Shown here: piece after piece, positions 33,899 through 45,470 of the stretch
How positions within the stretch are numbered: the first letter of the stretch is position 1
How the letters are laid out: the number at the start of each line of letters is the position of its first letter
NCBI GenBank assembly: GCA_963383645.1
Contig: OY726571.1
Coordinates: forward strand, 79,645,108-79,709,107
DNA: 64,000 bases
Source: Muscardinus avellanarius
Taxonomy: Eukaryota > Chordata > Mammalia > Rodentia > Gliridae
Reading direction: 5' to 3'
The notes under the pieces: generated by a model
Databases searched by the model: none
What the model was told of the DNA's origin: nothing
The model's input: the letters and a program-made list of their open reading frames with translations, nothing else
Program-made: the position numbers and the translations under genes

Positions 33899-34351
33899 GT
33901 ATGTTTATAAAAAAAAGGAATGATAAACTAGTTGACTGAAATATGGGTTGGCTCTAGTGGCTATTAGGAAATTTTCTTGTGAATAGAAATTACAGTGCAT
34001 GAAATTAGCAAATCACATCAAATCTTCCACTGACTCTTTCTTAAAACACAAGTTCCCTCGATGCACAGCATAGTTGTGTTTCCTTAAAATAGCTTTTCTG
34101 GGGTGTAAAACTTCTAAAAGATCCTTCGATCTTTCTCTTTCTTAGTGGATGAACAGCCACAGAACCATCAGGAAAGCTCTTCTGTTCCTATGAACGAATG
34201 TAGCATGGTCAAAGGATCTTATCATTTGTGACCTAGGGTAATCAATGTGGGCAGCAGTTTTATTCCAGTATTGTTTGGTAAAAAGAAATCTGAGAAATAT
34301 TGCATGCTGTATCCTCTTCTGAGAGTTTTGTAGAGAATATTAGTATGTAAA
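33899..34351. other. Unclassified sequence
   Basis: No feature recognised. Confidence 0.4.
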
Positions 34352-34540
34352 AAGGCATGGTGGCACATTCCTGTAATCTCATCTACTCCAGAGACTAAGG
34401 CAGGAGGATTACAAATTTTAGGCCAGTCTGGGCAGGTTAGTCTCAAAATTAAACATAAAAAGGGCTGAGGGTGAGAGTACCTCCACTGTAGGACACCCCT
34501 GTGTTATATCTCCAGTGCTGCAAAATGAATAAAAACAAAT
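34352..34540 (+). mobile_element. Old B1-dID SINE
   Basis: Head 'ggcatggtggcacattcctg', middle 'aaggcaggaggattacaaat', ID-like tail with 'gagagtacctccactgtagg' and 'ttatatctccagtgctgcaa'. Among the most diverged copies here. Confidence 0.8.
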
Positions 34541-35029
34541 ATATAAATAAGCAAAATGCTCTGAGGAATTTTGCAATGGAGATTTGTGTTTGGCACTAAC
34601 ATAGACTTTGTTACTGTCTTATTTGGCATTAAATTATCATGGTGATGTTAATCTAATCTAACTCAAAATATGAAAAGCAAGAACCACATGAAAGGCTAAT
34701 GATATGACCATAACCTTTAAGGTTGTGTACAAACCTAACCCGGAACTGGGTCTGGATTACCAGTTCATTGCATTTTAAGAGTTGATGTTGAAGCCTTCAT
34801 GAAAAATTTGAGCTGTGTCTCAGAAAAATAGGAAAGTATCATTGCTTAGTATTTTCAGACATCTCATTTGCTTTAATATGTTACTTCTCTTTACTGTTAA
34901 ATAAAATGGTCTGAAATACAGTACCTCAATTAAATAAGTTTATTAGGCAATAAGGCATTGTGCTTACTGAATTATCTAGAAACCTGAGTCTTTCTTCTTT
35001 ATCCTTGGAAAAATTATATTTTCTTGCAT
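34541..35029. other. Unclassified AT-rich sequence
   Basis: No feature recognised. Confidence 0.4.
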
Positions 35030-35430
35030 GAGTTAGTTAAGGCTGCCATAACAAAATACTGCAGACTGGGTGATTGAATCAATAGAAATTTATCTTCTTA
35101 CAGGTCTGTAGGCTGGAAGCCCATGGTCCAGGGACTCTCTGGGCTGGCTTCTGGCGAGACTTCTCCTCCTGGCTTGTGAGTGGCCCCATCCACTGATCTC
35201 TCCTGAGCATGACTGGGGAGCAGAAATCTCTGATATTTGGTATTTCTACTTCTTATAAGGATGCTAGTCTTATCAGATTAAGATCCACCCTTCTGACCTA
35301 ATTCAATTTTTGGTTACCTCACTAATGGGCGTCTCTCCACATATGTTCACATGCTGAAATACTGGGGTAGAACTTTCTAAAGTTCTTCAAAAATTTTGAG
35401 GTGAAACATTTTAGTTTCACCACAACATTT
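35030..35430 (-). mobile_element. LTR, ERVL-MaLR (MLT1-like)
   Basis: Plus strand: 'taaggctgccataacaaaat', 'actgcagactgggtgattga', 'gtctgtaggctggaagccca', 'cttcttataaggatgctagt', 'acttctcctcctggcttgtg' and 'atgctgaaatactggggtag', the reverse complement of an MLT1-type LTR. Confidence 0.85.
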
Positions 35431-36165
35431 CAGTTGACATTTGCTATTCTCTGCTATCATTTGTTCTTTTAGAAAACGTTCTTATTTCCTCTCTTTTCTC
35501 TCCTTTTGCCCCAGGTTATCTCTTTCTTTCTTGTCCCTGATCATTATACACATACTTATTAAACTTGAAAATCCTGGGCTAAGCCCCTAAAGCAGTCTCA
35601 AAGATTTTTACTACCTTCAATTCCATCAAATTTCTTATCCTGCACAGGGTGGGAATCCTGCTTCTATTAAATAAATCCCGCAGCCCTTGGACATTTCTAG
35701 GGACCACCCTATTCCAATAGGTCCATTGCCCTTCCATTGTAATTATGTCATTGATTGCATAGTAACATATGGGTTCTAGGCAGTATCTCATATCTCATTT
35801 AGGAGATGGAATTTTATTTGTGTCAGCCATACTACTAATATCAATAGATTCAGCCTTTCTTTCCAACAGTCTTTTGCCATAGCAAAGGAATACGTATGGG
35901 TACATCTTTAGCAACAGAAACTTGCCTTTCAGCATGCTGGTCTAAACACACAGGCATATGTTCAGTAAATGTTGATTCTGCTTTAGATTCATTGTGACAA
36001 TAGAAGGAAGATAATCAATACACAGACTAATCAAAAATAAACAAGTTGCATTTGATTTCTGACATGACACCTTTACACTGCGCATTATTGTGACATAGTT
36101 CAATGGTGACTAGCATCTGACCCAGACATAGATAGTTGGATTACTGGGTTAAGATCTTGCAGCTA
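35431..36165. other. Unclassified sequence
   Basis: Nothing recognised; one 70-codon minus-strand ORF at 35579-35791 without domains. Confidence 0.4.
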
Positions 36166-36355
36166 GCCGGGCGTGGTAGCGCACACTTGTAATCCTCGCG
36201 CTTGGGAGGTGGAGACAGGAGGATCTTGCAGGTTCGAAGCCAGCCTCGCTGGCTTAAGAGACCCTGTTTCTAAATAAAATATAAAATAGGTCTGGGAGTG
36301 TAACCTGGAGATAGAAGGGTTCCATCCCCAGTACTACCAAAAAAAAAAAAAAAAG
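36166..36355 (+). mobile_element. Type B SINE, intermediate tail
   Basis: Head 'gccgggcgtggtagcgcaca'; tail 'gatagaagggttccatcccc'. Approximate TSD 'gatcttgcagct' / 'tatctttgcagct' (36153-36164; 36373-36385). Confidence 0.95.
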
Positions 36356-36424
36356 ATAAAGTAAAAAAATATATCTTTGCAGCTATTATGGGGTCGACCC
36401 AATCTTAAACCCAATTGTTTTTGA

Positions 36425-36600
36425 ACCCAAATTTTATTCCTTCATTTTTCCATTCAATATTTACTGCATGACAAACTCTGGTATTACAATAGTGATAAAA
36501 AAAATATGCACTGTCTTTGTCTTTGGGGAAAAGCAGGTGGGAGGAACACCCAGGTATTAACCTGGCAACGGGAAATAGACAGTAAAATTGCAACCCTGAA
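36425..36600. mobile_element. Possible L2 or MIR-like relic
   Basis: 'ttccattcaatatttactgc' and 'atgacaaactctggtattac' vaguely follow the family text in which a 'caacaaatatttattgag' stretch precedes 'ggcactgttctaggtgc'. Weak. Confidence 0.35.
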
Positions 36601-37161
36601 GAGTACCACTTATAGAAAACGGAGCAAGAAAAGGTGGTAATAGGAGCTCTGCCTTTCTTGAGGGAAGTTAGAGACATTACAATCCCACATGTTTTTAATA
36701 AGCTAGGCCATGCCTTAAACAGAAAATTGACTAGCCATTCAATAACCTGTTTGCACTGCAGGATAATCCATAAACCCATCCAATGTGCCAGTATCACCTT
36801 TCATTTCAATTACCACAAGCTGGGATTAAAAACAACAACAATCTCCAAAACAGCAATTGACATTGCTCAGTCTTTACCATTCACGTTTATTTCAGACAGA
36901 GCTTATGTTGTCTCTAATATGCGTAAACTAGGGTCTATTAGGAATACCAGAGGGACTCCAGAAAATGGAGGGGAAACCTCAGCAAAACTGAAATGGAAGG
37001 GTAGGAGAGGAAGAAGGCTGAGGTTGACTAATGGAGTAGCTGTACTTGAATACTGTAAAAGTGTGAATGTAGCATAGTTGACCTGGACGCTCATTGTTGG
37101 GAGGGGGAAGAAATGGAGGATGGGAGAGGCCACCAAGCACAGTCTGAATGTAAGCCATTTT
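36601..37161. other. Unclassified sequence with the longest non-repeat ORF
   Basis: A 147-codon plus-strand ORF spans 36634-37077, overlapped by 130-, 77- and 114-codon minus-strand ORFs. The predicted protein has no recognised domain, a K/R-rich stretch near the C-terminus (purine-rich DNA at 36990-37020), and no splice or promoter context. Several overlapping frames in one place point to low stop-codon density rather than a gene. Confidence 0.4.
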
Positions 37162-37385
37162 CTTTTTTTTTTTTTTTTTTTCCTTCGGGTCTGAGGATGG
37201 AATCCAGGGGCATTTGACCTTCAAGCTATATCTCCTGCCATATTTTTTATTCTTTATTTTGAAACCGGGTCTCATTGAGTTGCAGAGGGCCTCACTAAGT
37301 AGCTGAGGCTGTCTGAGAACCACAATCCTCCGGTCTCAGCCTTCCGAATGCTGGGATTACAAATTTGTGCCACCACGCTCGGCTT
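37162..37385 (-). mobile_element. Type A SINE, full length
   Basis: T-rich start, 'ggaatccaggggcatttgac' (tail), 'ggcctcactaagtagctgag' and 'tgccaccacgctcggct' (head). Confidence 0.95.
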
Positions 37386-37582
37386 GTCATTTTCAATATG
37401 ATCCACATACAAATTTAAAAAGTTAAAAAAAAAAAAATCCTCAGGCTCAGCTTTGCCCTCCATCTGGGGTTGGGGCATGGCCAAAGGGGCCTTTACTGGG
37501 CTCTGATGACTGAGAGATGTTCTCATATAAAACACAAGTGCCACAGAAATCAAGAGAGAATTCCAAATTAAGATTACATAGA

Positions 37583-37799
37583 GGCTGGGCGTGATGGCTC
37601 ACGCTTGTAATCCCCGCGCTTGGGAGGCGGAGACAGGAGGATTGCGCAGGTTCAAAGCCAGCCTCACTGCCTTAAAAGACCCTGTTTCCAAATACAAAAT
37701 ATAAAAAGTAGGTCTGGGAGTATAACCCGGAGTTAGAAGGGTTTCCAGGAACCCCAGTACCACCACCAAAAAACAAAAAAACAAAACAAAAAAAAAACC
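37583..37799 (+). mobile_element. Type B SINE, first of a side-by-side pair
   Basis: Head 'ggctgggcgtgatggctcac', tail 'gggtttccaggaaccccagt' then an A/C-rich tail. It abuts the next SINE; the pair shares one outer TSD. Confidence 0.95.
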
Positions 37800-37802
37800 A
37801 TA

Positions 37803-38024
37803 GAGCCAGGCATGGTGGCTTATGTTTATAATTCCAGCATTTGGGAGGCTGAGACAGGAGGATTGTGGTTCACATACAGTCTTTAGTGAGGCCCTTTGCA
37901 ACTCAGCGTGACGTTGTTTCAAAATAAAGAATAAAAAATAGGTCTGGAAGTGAAGCTTGGAGGTAGAATGACCCTGGGTTCCATTCCCATTACTGCAAAA
38001 AAAAAAAAAAAAAAAAAAAAAAAA
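37803..38024 (+). mobile_element. Type A SINE, second of the pair
   Basis: Head 'gccaggcatggtggcttatg', tail 'gggttccattcccattactg' and about 28 A. The repeat 'attacataga' lies before the pair (about 37574) and after it (38024-38033). Confidence 0.93.
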
Positions 38025-38097
38025 TTACATAGAAAGCCAAGGGAATTGAATCACAGGGGCATATTAGATTCACTGAGGTCACCCACAGAATAGTGCA

Positions 38098-38922
38098 ACA
38101 CAACGGGGAACAACAGGAAGTGTCCACACTGCTTTGGGGACTTAGATTGTAAGTTAGTCGACACCACTGGGAAGAGGCTCTGCATGTTGGAGTCAACATC
38201 TAAATTGAAAATAACTTGACAATATAGGGAAGAATTTAGCTCTAGGCTTGTATTTAACTCCAATGGTCTATATATCTGCCTTTAGAACAGTACTACACTG
38301 TTTCAATTATTGTAGCTTTATATGGTTTGAAATCAGAAAATATATATCTGCTAGCTTTGTTCTTTTTCAAGATCGTTTTGGGTATCTAGAATTCATATTC
38401 CATATTAGGATAGATTTTTTTCTGAAAAATAAATATATAAATATATGATAGTTTCACCTAAAAAAACAGAAAAAAATATGCTCTAGTAAGAAAGAAAGCA
38501 AAAAGAAATATTGAAATGCTATCTTTAAATCATCAAACGCTTGGTATCAGACAAATGAAACTGTTATGTGAGATTATCATTTTTAATTTTGGATAAATTG
38601 CTATAATACTAGATGTCAACCACTAAGCCAAGCATGGGAAGGAGGGATGGGGAGAGAATGGGGTGGGGATCGGGTGGGGGCTGACTGGGCGATGTGTGCA
38701 TGTATGTCTACAAAAGTTTGTATCCCACTATGATGTATGAATACAGTGCACCAATAAAATAAAATTAAAAAAAAAAATAAATAAATAAATAAAAAAAAAA
38801 TTGAAATCTTGACCCCTTCACAACTATGCTTGGACCCTGGGAAATTTTCATCCCAAAGTCAGTTTTATGTTAAATAGGGGGAAAAGTAGCCTTTTCCAGG
38901 GCAATTTGAGGATGACATAGTG
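38098..38922. repeat. Second direct duplication, filled copy
   Basis: 38098-38210 and 38798-38922 together match 41195-41432 in the same orientation, at about 85-90% identity by eye ('gtccacactgctttgggg', 'ggagtcaacatctaaattga', 'atgcttggaccctgggaaat', 'cagggcaatttgaggatgac'). The interval 38211-38797 is an insertion missing from the other copy. Confidence 0.9.
38211..38797 (+). mobile_element. L1-derived composite insertion, long copy, with TSD and empty site
   Basis: It is flanked by 'aaattgaaa' at 38202-38210 and 38798-38806; the paralogue at 41.3 kb has this sequence once. The first 230 bases are L1 ORF2 in antisense ('ggtctatatatctgccttta', 'tattgtagctttatatggtt', 'ctagctttgttctttttcaa'). 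After a junction near 38444 comes an L1 3' UTR in sense with a purine-rich tract (38636-38680), 'gtgcaccaataaaataaaat' and an A-rich tail. Same junction as 27442-27893. Confidence 0.9.
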
Positions 38923-40299
38923 CAGGTAACAGAAATGGCATGGGGGAGATCACTATAACTGGGGATATTGGAAATAATGTCTTATCTTCTATAGTGTCCT
39001 CACAATTATAGTAAATCATAACACGAATCCAATTTTCTAAGAACATATTTTAATTTTTGTTAAAATTATTCTTTTAGCTCAATATAAAAAAATGTAAAAA
39101 ATATATCATTAAGTCTAATGTAGTGATATAATTAACATATCACTTAGTTTTGAAGCCAGTGTTGATGTCTGATATCAAAGTTATGAAATGCGTGTTTGAT
39201 ATACTATGTCATAGACCTTCAAGAGTTCAACTCACACCTAAACTTCCTCTAAATGGCCCATCATTAAAACCTATACCCAAATATGACACCACTGTCAACG
39301 ATGTTCTTATTCACCACCCATTTAATATTGTGGTACTTTTGCTTCTTTCTTTCCAAACTCTTCTCTTTAAATGCCATGAGCTACCTTGATTTATCCGTAG
39401 TTATAACATTCGAGATCTAAATATTTATTCCTGTTTATAGGATTATCAATAGCGTGAGTTTTCAGCTTTTCAAGAAAGGTCTTTGTTTTATCTGCTCACA
39501 ATTTTCCCAGAGGCTTATCTATCATTTTTAGATACAGTTTTATGATCAGTATTTTTATGATTGGTATAAAAATCATCAGCATTTCTCTGTATAATTATAT
39601 ACTCTTACCTTTCCAAACCATTCATTCAGGACAGTAGTAAGTACCCATTATATGCCATCTGGTTATTAATTAGATCAACATGTTGATTTTTTTTTCTCTT
39701 TTAGAGATTTATTTTGTCTTGACATTAAGAAATGTAGAAAAATTAAAAGTCAGAGACACAAGCAAGTAGTTACCAGGAAAGCTCTTTTATGATACACGAT
39801 CCTAAAGGGACAGAAAAAATTATCCTGAAAATGATGCAGTGTGACCAATAAGAAATACATTTGAAATTGAAAATTAAATATACTTTTGTGTCTCCTGATA
39901 TACTACTTCACCTGCTTCATTTGCATGCAAGTAAGGATGCAACAACCATTTTAATTGCGATATTCCCACCAAAAGCAAAGATTCAAAAATATATTTTTAT
40001 TTTGTATAGGAAAGAACGTTAATATTCACCAAATAATTACCTAATTTACATAGTGATTAGAGTCATCTGCAATAAAGTATTTTTATAAATATACAGAGGG
40101 AACATCAGACATTGTGAGATTTGACAAGTGAAATAATAAGCAAATCTAATAAAGAAAATCATATGCAGGTGAAAGACTTCTAGTACATTATTTTTATATA
40201 ACTTTGTTACTAATGTCAGAATAATAAGTCAAGTCCTTAAGCATTCCGTGCATGGTATTTGGTAGGTGAGAGGCAAAAAGCAAATATAATATACTTTTA
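38923..40299. other. Unclassified AT-rich sequence
   Basis: No SINE or nameable repeat. One 79-codon ORF at 39150-39389 without domains. Start of the SINE-poor block. Confidence 0.4.
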
Positions 40300-40740
40300 A
40301 AATATTGAACATGATCAAACACATCTGAAAGAGATAAATTCCTCGGGGAAGAATTTCCACCTACATAATTTCAAGTGGAGTAATCTATTTTCTAATTAGC
40401 AAGGAAAAAAAATCCCCCGTATATGACCTTGAATTCTAAAATATTAGCTCAGAGGGAATATTTACAATCCAAAGGCTCAGATGCATAATGAAAATGCGGA
40501 CATGACTTTTACTGTTGTTAAGGTTCTTTTTAAATCATTCTCAGGAATAATCAGCCTGTGTTGACTGACATTTATAGTATGGAAATTGGCTGGAATACAA
40601 ATGCAATGGCATTCGGAATTAGAAGGCACATTACTGAGGAGGCAGGTTAAATATTTGTGGTGTTCCAAGCCGTTTTTCTTGGTGGAACCAATACCGTCTT
40701 TCATTGTCATCAAGCTTATATTCTAAATGAGTTTTACATA
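40300..40740. promoter_or_regulatory. Candidate conserved noncoding element
   Basis: Repeat-free. Contains 'tctaattagcaa' (TAATTA homeodomain core) near 40392, 'gatgcataatgaaaat' near 40480 (POU-like) and several mixed AT/GC words not typical of decayed repeats. Function is inference. Confidence 0.3.
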
Positions 40741-40849
40741 TTTGAAACTATTTTAGTTCTCTAATGCAGCTCCTTCCATCATTTTATACATGGTCGTTAT
40801 TCATTCCAGAGAGATGCATTTTTTTTTCAGCATTTCACGTTTCATTTTC

Positions 40850-40915
40850 TTTTAATATGCTTTTATTGGTGCATTGTAGTCTCACATTATAATGTAGTTC
40901 AGAGGGATTGGGACA
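40850..40915 (-). mobile_element. Short L1 3' end
   Basis: 'gcttttattggtgcattgta' and 'gtctcacattataatgtagt' are the reverse complement of a rodent L1 3' terminus, severely 5'-truncated. Confidence 0.6.
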
Positions 40916-41194
40916 CGTAAAATGTGATAACGAAAGAAGGATTTTAGGACTTTAGCTTGGAGAATTTGTCGGCAGAAGTGTTTGCTCAGTACTTGCCTCA
41001 GTAAATGAGAAAACTGACATTTCTGATAAAATAAAAAACAATCCATTCATGTGTTTATGTGTGCGCTTCTAGTGATCTAGAAACAATAATTATCAAAAGC
41101 ATAATGAAACTGAGATATGCAGATGAGTAATGAAACGTCTTGATGAAAAATCCCAAGTTATGCTTGACCTTTTATCCCCAGGACCTGAGACAAC

Positions 41195-41432
41195 ACAGAG
41201 ATCCTGGGCCCTTGGAGAACAACGGGAAACTGTCCACACTGCTTTGGGACTAAAATTATAAGTTAGTTGACACCACTGGAAAAGGCTCTACATTTTGGAG
41301 TCAACATCTAAATTGAAAGCTTGACCCCTTCACACCTATGCTTGGACCCTGGGAAATTTTCATTCTAAAATTCAATTTCATATTAAATGGGGGGAAAGTA
41401 GCTTTTTCCAGGGCAATTTGAGGATGACATAA
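41195..41432. repeat. Second direct duplication, empty copy
   Basis: Partner of 38098-38922, 3.1 kb downstream in the same orientation. At 41310-41320 it reads 'taaattgaaagcttgacccc' without interruption, which is the pre-insertion state of the filled copy. Confidence 0.9.
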
Positions 41433-43009
41433 AGTAATTAATGAACATAAAACCTGTGGACAGTTTATTAAGTAATGACAAATATAATTGCTCTGGAAGG
41501 CCTAGAAGCACAGAATCCTGGGATATTTCTCCCTTCAACCCCTGATTCTCCTGATCCTTCGAGATCAGGAGGCTTTTCTGTCTGTTGTGTGTTTAAGACC
41601 ATTCGACATCCACAAAAGACACAGATAAAGCGTTCACATGTTTTCAAGTAGTAAATTAATGAAATAATGGAAATTACAGCTCTGTATGAATTAAAACTCT
41701 TATTTACTACACATGATGCAAACGGTGTGTTAATCTTACAATCACTCACATGTGCTCATTGTCTGTGAGATAATCCTGACTCCAGTGACTCCTGGCATGA
41801 GGCTTTATTGTGTCTGACACCGAAATACAATGGCAAATGGTCAGAAATTCAACTTCTGTAAATGTGGAGAACGTAGCAAAAAACCTCTGCGGATTTCAGT
41901 GCATGGTAAGGTTTGGATGGAATTCTAATGTTGGGGGAAGCACAGAAAAGTTAACATTAACACTTAGGAAAAACAATCTTGTCCAAATTTACCAAGGAAT
42001 AAGAAATGTAGGGCACACTCAAACGAGTCTGCAAGTGTTTTGTAATCTTGATAGCTAAACCCACATGGCACATTTCAGGCCAACCCAAATATTTTCAGGC
42101 TTAACATGGCCCAACCTGTAATGCGACCAAGTTGAAGTTTTCGAAAGAATGTGGGTAGGTGGGGGCTTAGTACTAGAAAGCCTATAAATCTGATTTCCCA
42201 TATTAAAAGAGTAAAGTAGAAAACACACAGATGCAGGGATATCATCGCAAATCTTGACTCCTTCATAGTTAGAATTATTTGCACACTAACATTAAAATCT
42301 AATTTTCTTAACTGAATGACTGGTGCCCATATAAACCCCAGTAAAAAAAAAAATGGCCCAAAATTGGGACAATTGTTTATTCTGGAAAACTACACTTTAA
42401 AAAGTCTGCTTATTCTTTATTATGTCTTTATCATGAAATTCAGAACCACTGTCATAAATTGTGTGTGCTAGAGTCGTCATTTCTATAAAAGGGCTGATGT
42501 CTGACCCCTGTCTAACTTAATGAGATAAATTCAGTTAAAGGCAAAAGAAGCTAATCTATCTGTGTGAGTAGTCAGCCTGGGGAAGAGAAAGGATGCTTGG
42601 TTCATGATCCTCTGCTGATAACTCAGCCTATGATCTTGTACCCTGATTACTCCTGCTGTCAAAGTAGACAATATTGCTTTTGCTGAAGTATTCTAATTGC
42701 CTTGGGAGAAGTGGGAGAAGTGGCTGCAAAGGCATCAGGTGGATAATTGTTAACTATGCAGAGTTGCAGGTACAACCCATCCCAGACCTGATCAGTGAGA
42801 GATGTATCCTGATAAGATTTCCTGTCATTGACCTGCTCATGGCTAAGCCTGAGAAACTGCTCTGGGCTGCTGAACTTTCTGCCTTCAGGAACACAAGGAG
42901 GGTCATCATCCCCCAAGAAATTTCACTTTAGGATAAAGTGGATGATACTCATAAATGTTTTCTGAAGCAGGAATGCATTACACAGCTCTCTGTATTGGTA
43001 ACAACAATA
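41433..43009. other. Unique sequence, SINE-free
   Basis: No repeat recognised. ORFs of 69-93 codons occur on both strands, including an 85-codon pair on opposite strands at 42659-42931; no domain is recognisable. The 42600-42930 part is GC-richer than its surroundings. Confidence 0.4.
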
Positions 43010-43235
43010 GATAATAATTATTAAATGACTTAACTCTCCAAATCCCAGCCCTATGTATTTTAATTTCACTTATTCACTTTATTTTTTCAACTCTCCTGTG
43101 TGTAGAATTGCTTTATTATTTTTAAATAAATTAAAACCAAATGCATAGACTCTACTTAACTTGCCCAAGGTACAAACTACTAAAAGCCAGATCAGCTTGG
43201 GTGTCAGAGAGGCCAATTGTTCTGGCCTATCTGTC
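43010..43235 (+). mobile_element. MIR-like relic
   Basis: 'aacttgcccaaggtacaaac', 'tactaaaagccagatcagct' follow the MIR order ('taacttgcccaaggtcacac', 'agctagtaagtggcagagc'). Confidence 0.6.
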
Positions 43236-43853
43236 TGATAAGAGTAATATTTTCTTAAATTTTGATCAGATTGATCTTGTCACTTTTTCCCATATATTTC
43301 CATGTATTTAACAAATGTTAACAAATTAAATTAACAAATTTTAATTGGTGGCATATTTTACTTCTTTTAAGTTTGTACTACTAGACACTCTTGAACACTT
43401 ATATCCATAAATCCATGGATGTCATCGTTTCTTTTTACAGATGAGGAATTTTTTTATTCCTCTCAGAAATGAAAAAGAACTGAGCCCCATGCATATAACC
43501 TAATTTGATCAATTTTATGTCCCAAGAGCTCCCAGTCTTCATCTCTTCTCTCTTCTCTGATCTCCTTTCTGCACCCTAAAGGTCAAATCATATTATATGC
43601 ATGTATGAATATGCCACAAGGAAACCCACTCTTTTATATACTTAAAATGTATAAATAAAGAAATAAATTAAAAAGAACTGAGCCTCAAAGACACTTTGAC
43701 TTATTCAACATCAGACAATCACTTAGACATTAAAGAATAAAAACTAATAAAATTGCCTATAAGAGACAGTCCTTGTAGAATATAACGAATACTATGCCTC
43801 TGTTCTAAAATTTTCTTCTGGGTACTATCCAAGATTCTCTTGAATAACCTGGT

Positions 43854-43858
<5 letters not shown>
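43236..43858. other. Unclassified AT-rich sequence
   Basis: Nothing recognised. Confidence 0.4.

Positions 43859-43900
<42 letters not shown>
43859..43900. repeat. (CA)n microsatellite
   Basis: About 20 CA units, not attached to a SINE tail. Confidence 0.97.
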
Positions 43901-43923
43901 TAAGTCTTCAAATACCATTTTTC

Positions 43924-44085
43924 ACTTGGGAGGCAGAGACAGGAGGATCGCACAGGTTCAAAGCCAGCCTTGCTGGCTTGAGAGACCTTGTTTCCAAATA
44001 AAAATATAAAATAGGTCTGGGAGTGTAGCCCCGAGGTAGAAGGGTTTCCAGGAACCCCAGTACCTCCAAAAAAAAAAAAAAAACC
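43924..44085 (+). mobile_element. Type B SINE, 5'-truncated
   Basis: Starts inside the head at 'cacttgggaggcagagacag'; tail 'gggtttccaggaaccccagt' plus poly-A. The repeat 'accattttt' flanks it (about 43914-43922 and 44086-44094). It is the only B1-dID SINE between 38.1 and 51.4 kb. Confidence 0.93.
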
Positions 44086-44219
44086 ACCATTTTTGTTTAA
44101 AACTCTCTGCTATGCTCCCCTGGTCCACGAGTTATTTTGATTTCCCTGTTTTTCATTGAAAAGGTGTTTTCCCTATTTTAGACTCAATTGATATATTCAT
44201 TTTGAAACCTTTAAGCAAG

Positions 44220-45470
44220 CAGGTTAAGTGCCTCTTACATAGTTGTATGATGAACTGAAAGATAGGCTATCTCTGACACACCAACCATGCTGCTAATGCA
44301 TAACTGCTTAGCATTCACTAGTGCTAAATGCATGCATGTCAGAAAATGGTGCTGAATGTGTCCCAAGCTTAAATACATCATCACGCTTGCAGGTGTTACT
44401 TCAATAGCATCCAAAGAGCCAATACGTTTGAGTATTATTTCACCTGCTGTCAGCAATATCTTCAGCATAAAGAAGAATAGAGTTAATACGTGTAATGTTT
44501 TGCTTGCTTATGCATGGAAGGCACAGGTTTCTTCTCTGCTGGCAGCCACACATTTTGCACATATTTTCAGTAAGGTGATGTAACCCTTCATTTAAAAAGC
44601 CAGGTGATGGAGTAGTATCTGATTTTAGTGAGGCGATAATGATGAGAAAGCCATCCTTCTCGGTACCATTCCTGGGGTCATGCCGCACACCTCTCTTCCA
44701 ATCACCCTGCATAGCAATGGTGAGCCAGAAGCTGTGTAGGGTAATTGGCTCCCCCTCGCTGCATGTGTGGGTAGTCAATCTGAGAATTACTGAGATCGAA
44801 CAAAAGCCACCGTGACGGCAAGACTGAGGCTCCTATTGATTGAGCAAAAATAGGATGGGCCTGTCGGGTCCAGGCAGAATATATCATGCTCCTGGTGAGA
44901 GAATTCTTCCTGCAGAAAAAGGAAATAATCATTTTCTCCAGTGAAATCTTGGAAGCGATAGTATGCACACTCACAGGATTCTAATAGAACCTCAAGCATG
45001 AAAAAGAGATTTTTCTCTTTCCTTGTCTTTATCTTACTATGTCTTTTCTTTCCCTGTGTCTTTCTGAGCCTCCTTTAGTCTATCTGGGCATTTTTAACTT
45101 TTTCATCAGTGCATTCACATTTCAAACCCTGGTTTCATAGCCTTCAGCTAACACGGAAAGAAGCAGATCCAGTCGGTGTATATGAGGCAGGCAGTAATTG
45201 CATTGGAAAACCCCAAAACACACAAACCAGAACCAGCTGTAACCAAACATGTATGGAAAGCTGTGCACAGAATTTTCCATGGCCCGAAGCAACGATGTTA
45301 CACAAACGGTCCCTGAGGTGTCTCGGCGGCTGTCCGCACAGTGGAAAGAAATTAGATATCAGTGTGAACGACTTACCAGATGGGTATTCCAACAACACTT
45401 TCCTGTAAAGTTCTCTATCTAAATTGAATATTAAAGAAATAGCCACGTTTAACTTATAAAATTAACGTCT
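44220..45470. promoter_or_regulatory. Candidate conserved noncoding block
   Basis: About 1.2 kb without any repeat, with mixed composition and several CpG sites ('tcggcggctgtccgcac' near 45322, 'ccgtgacggcaag' near 44810). Overlapping ORFs (75-112 codons) in four frames on both strands reflect few stop codons, not a gene I can name. Function is inference. Confidence 0.35.

Noticed and set aside
36634..37077. 147-codon ORF, the longest outside repeats
   Set aside because: Three long minus-strand ORFs overlap it, no domain or splice context is visible, and the K/R-rich end reflects purine-rich DNA. A coding test against other rodents would settle it.
42659..42931. Two 85-codon ORFs on opposite strands
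   Set aside because: Mirror-image ORFs of equal length reflect base composition; no protein signature.
44440..44778. 112-codon minus-strand ORF
   Set aside because: Overlapped by ORFs in several other frames in a low-stop-codon island; no recognisable domain.
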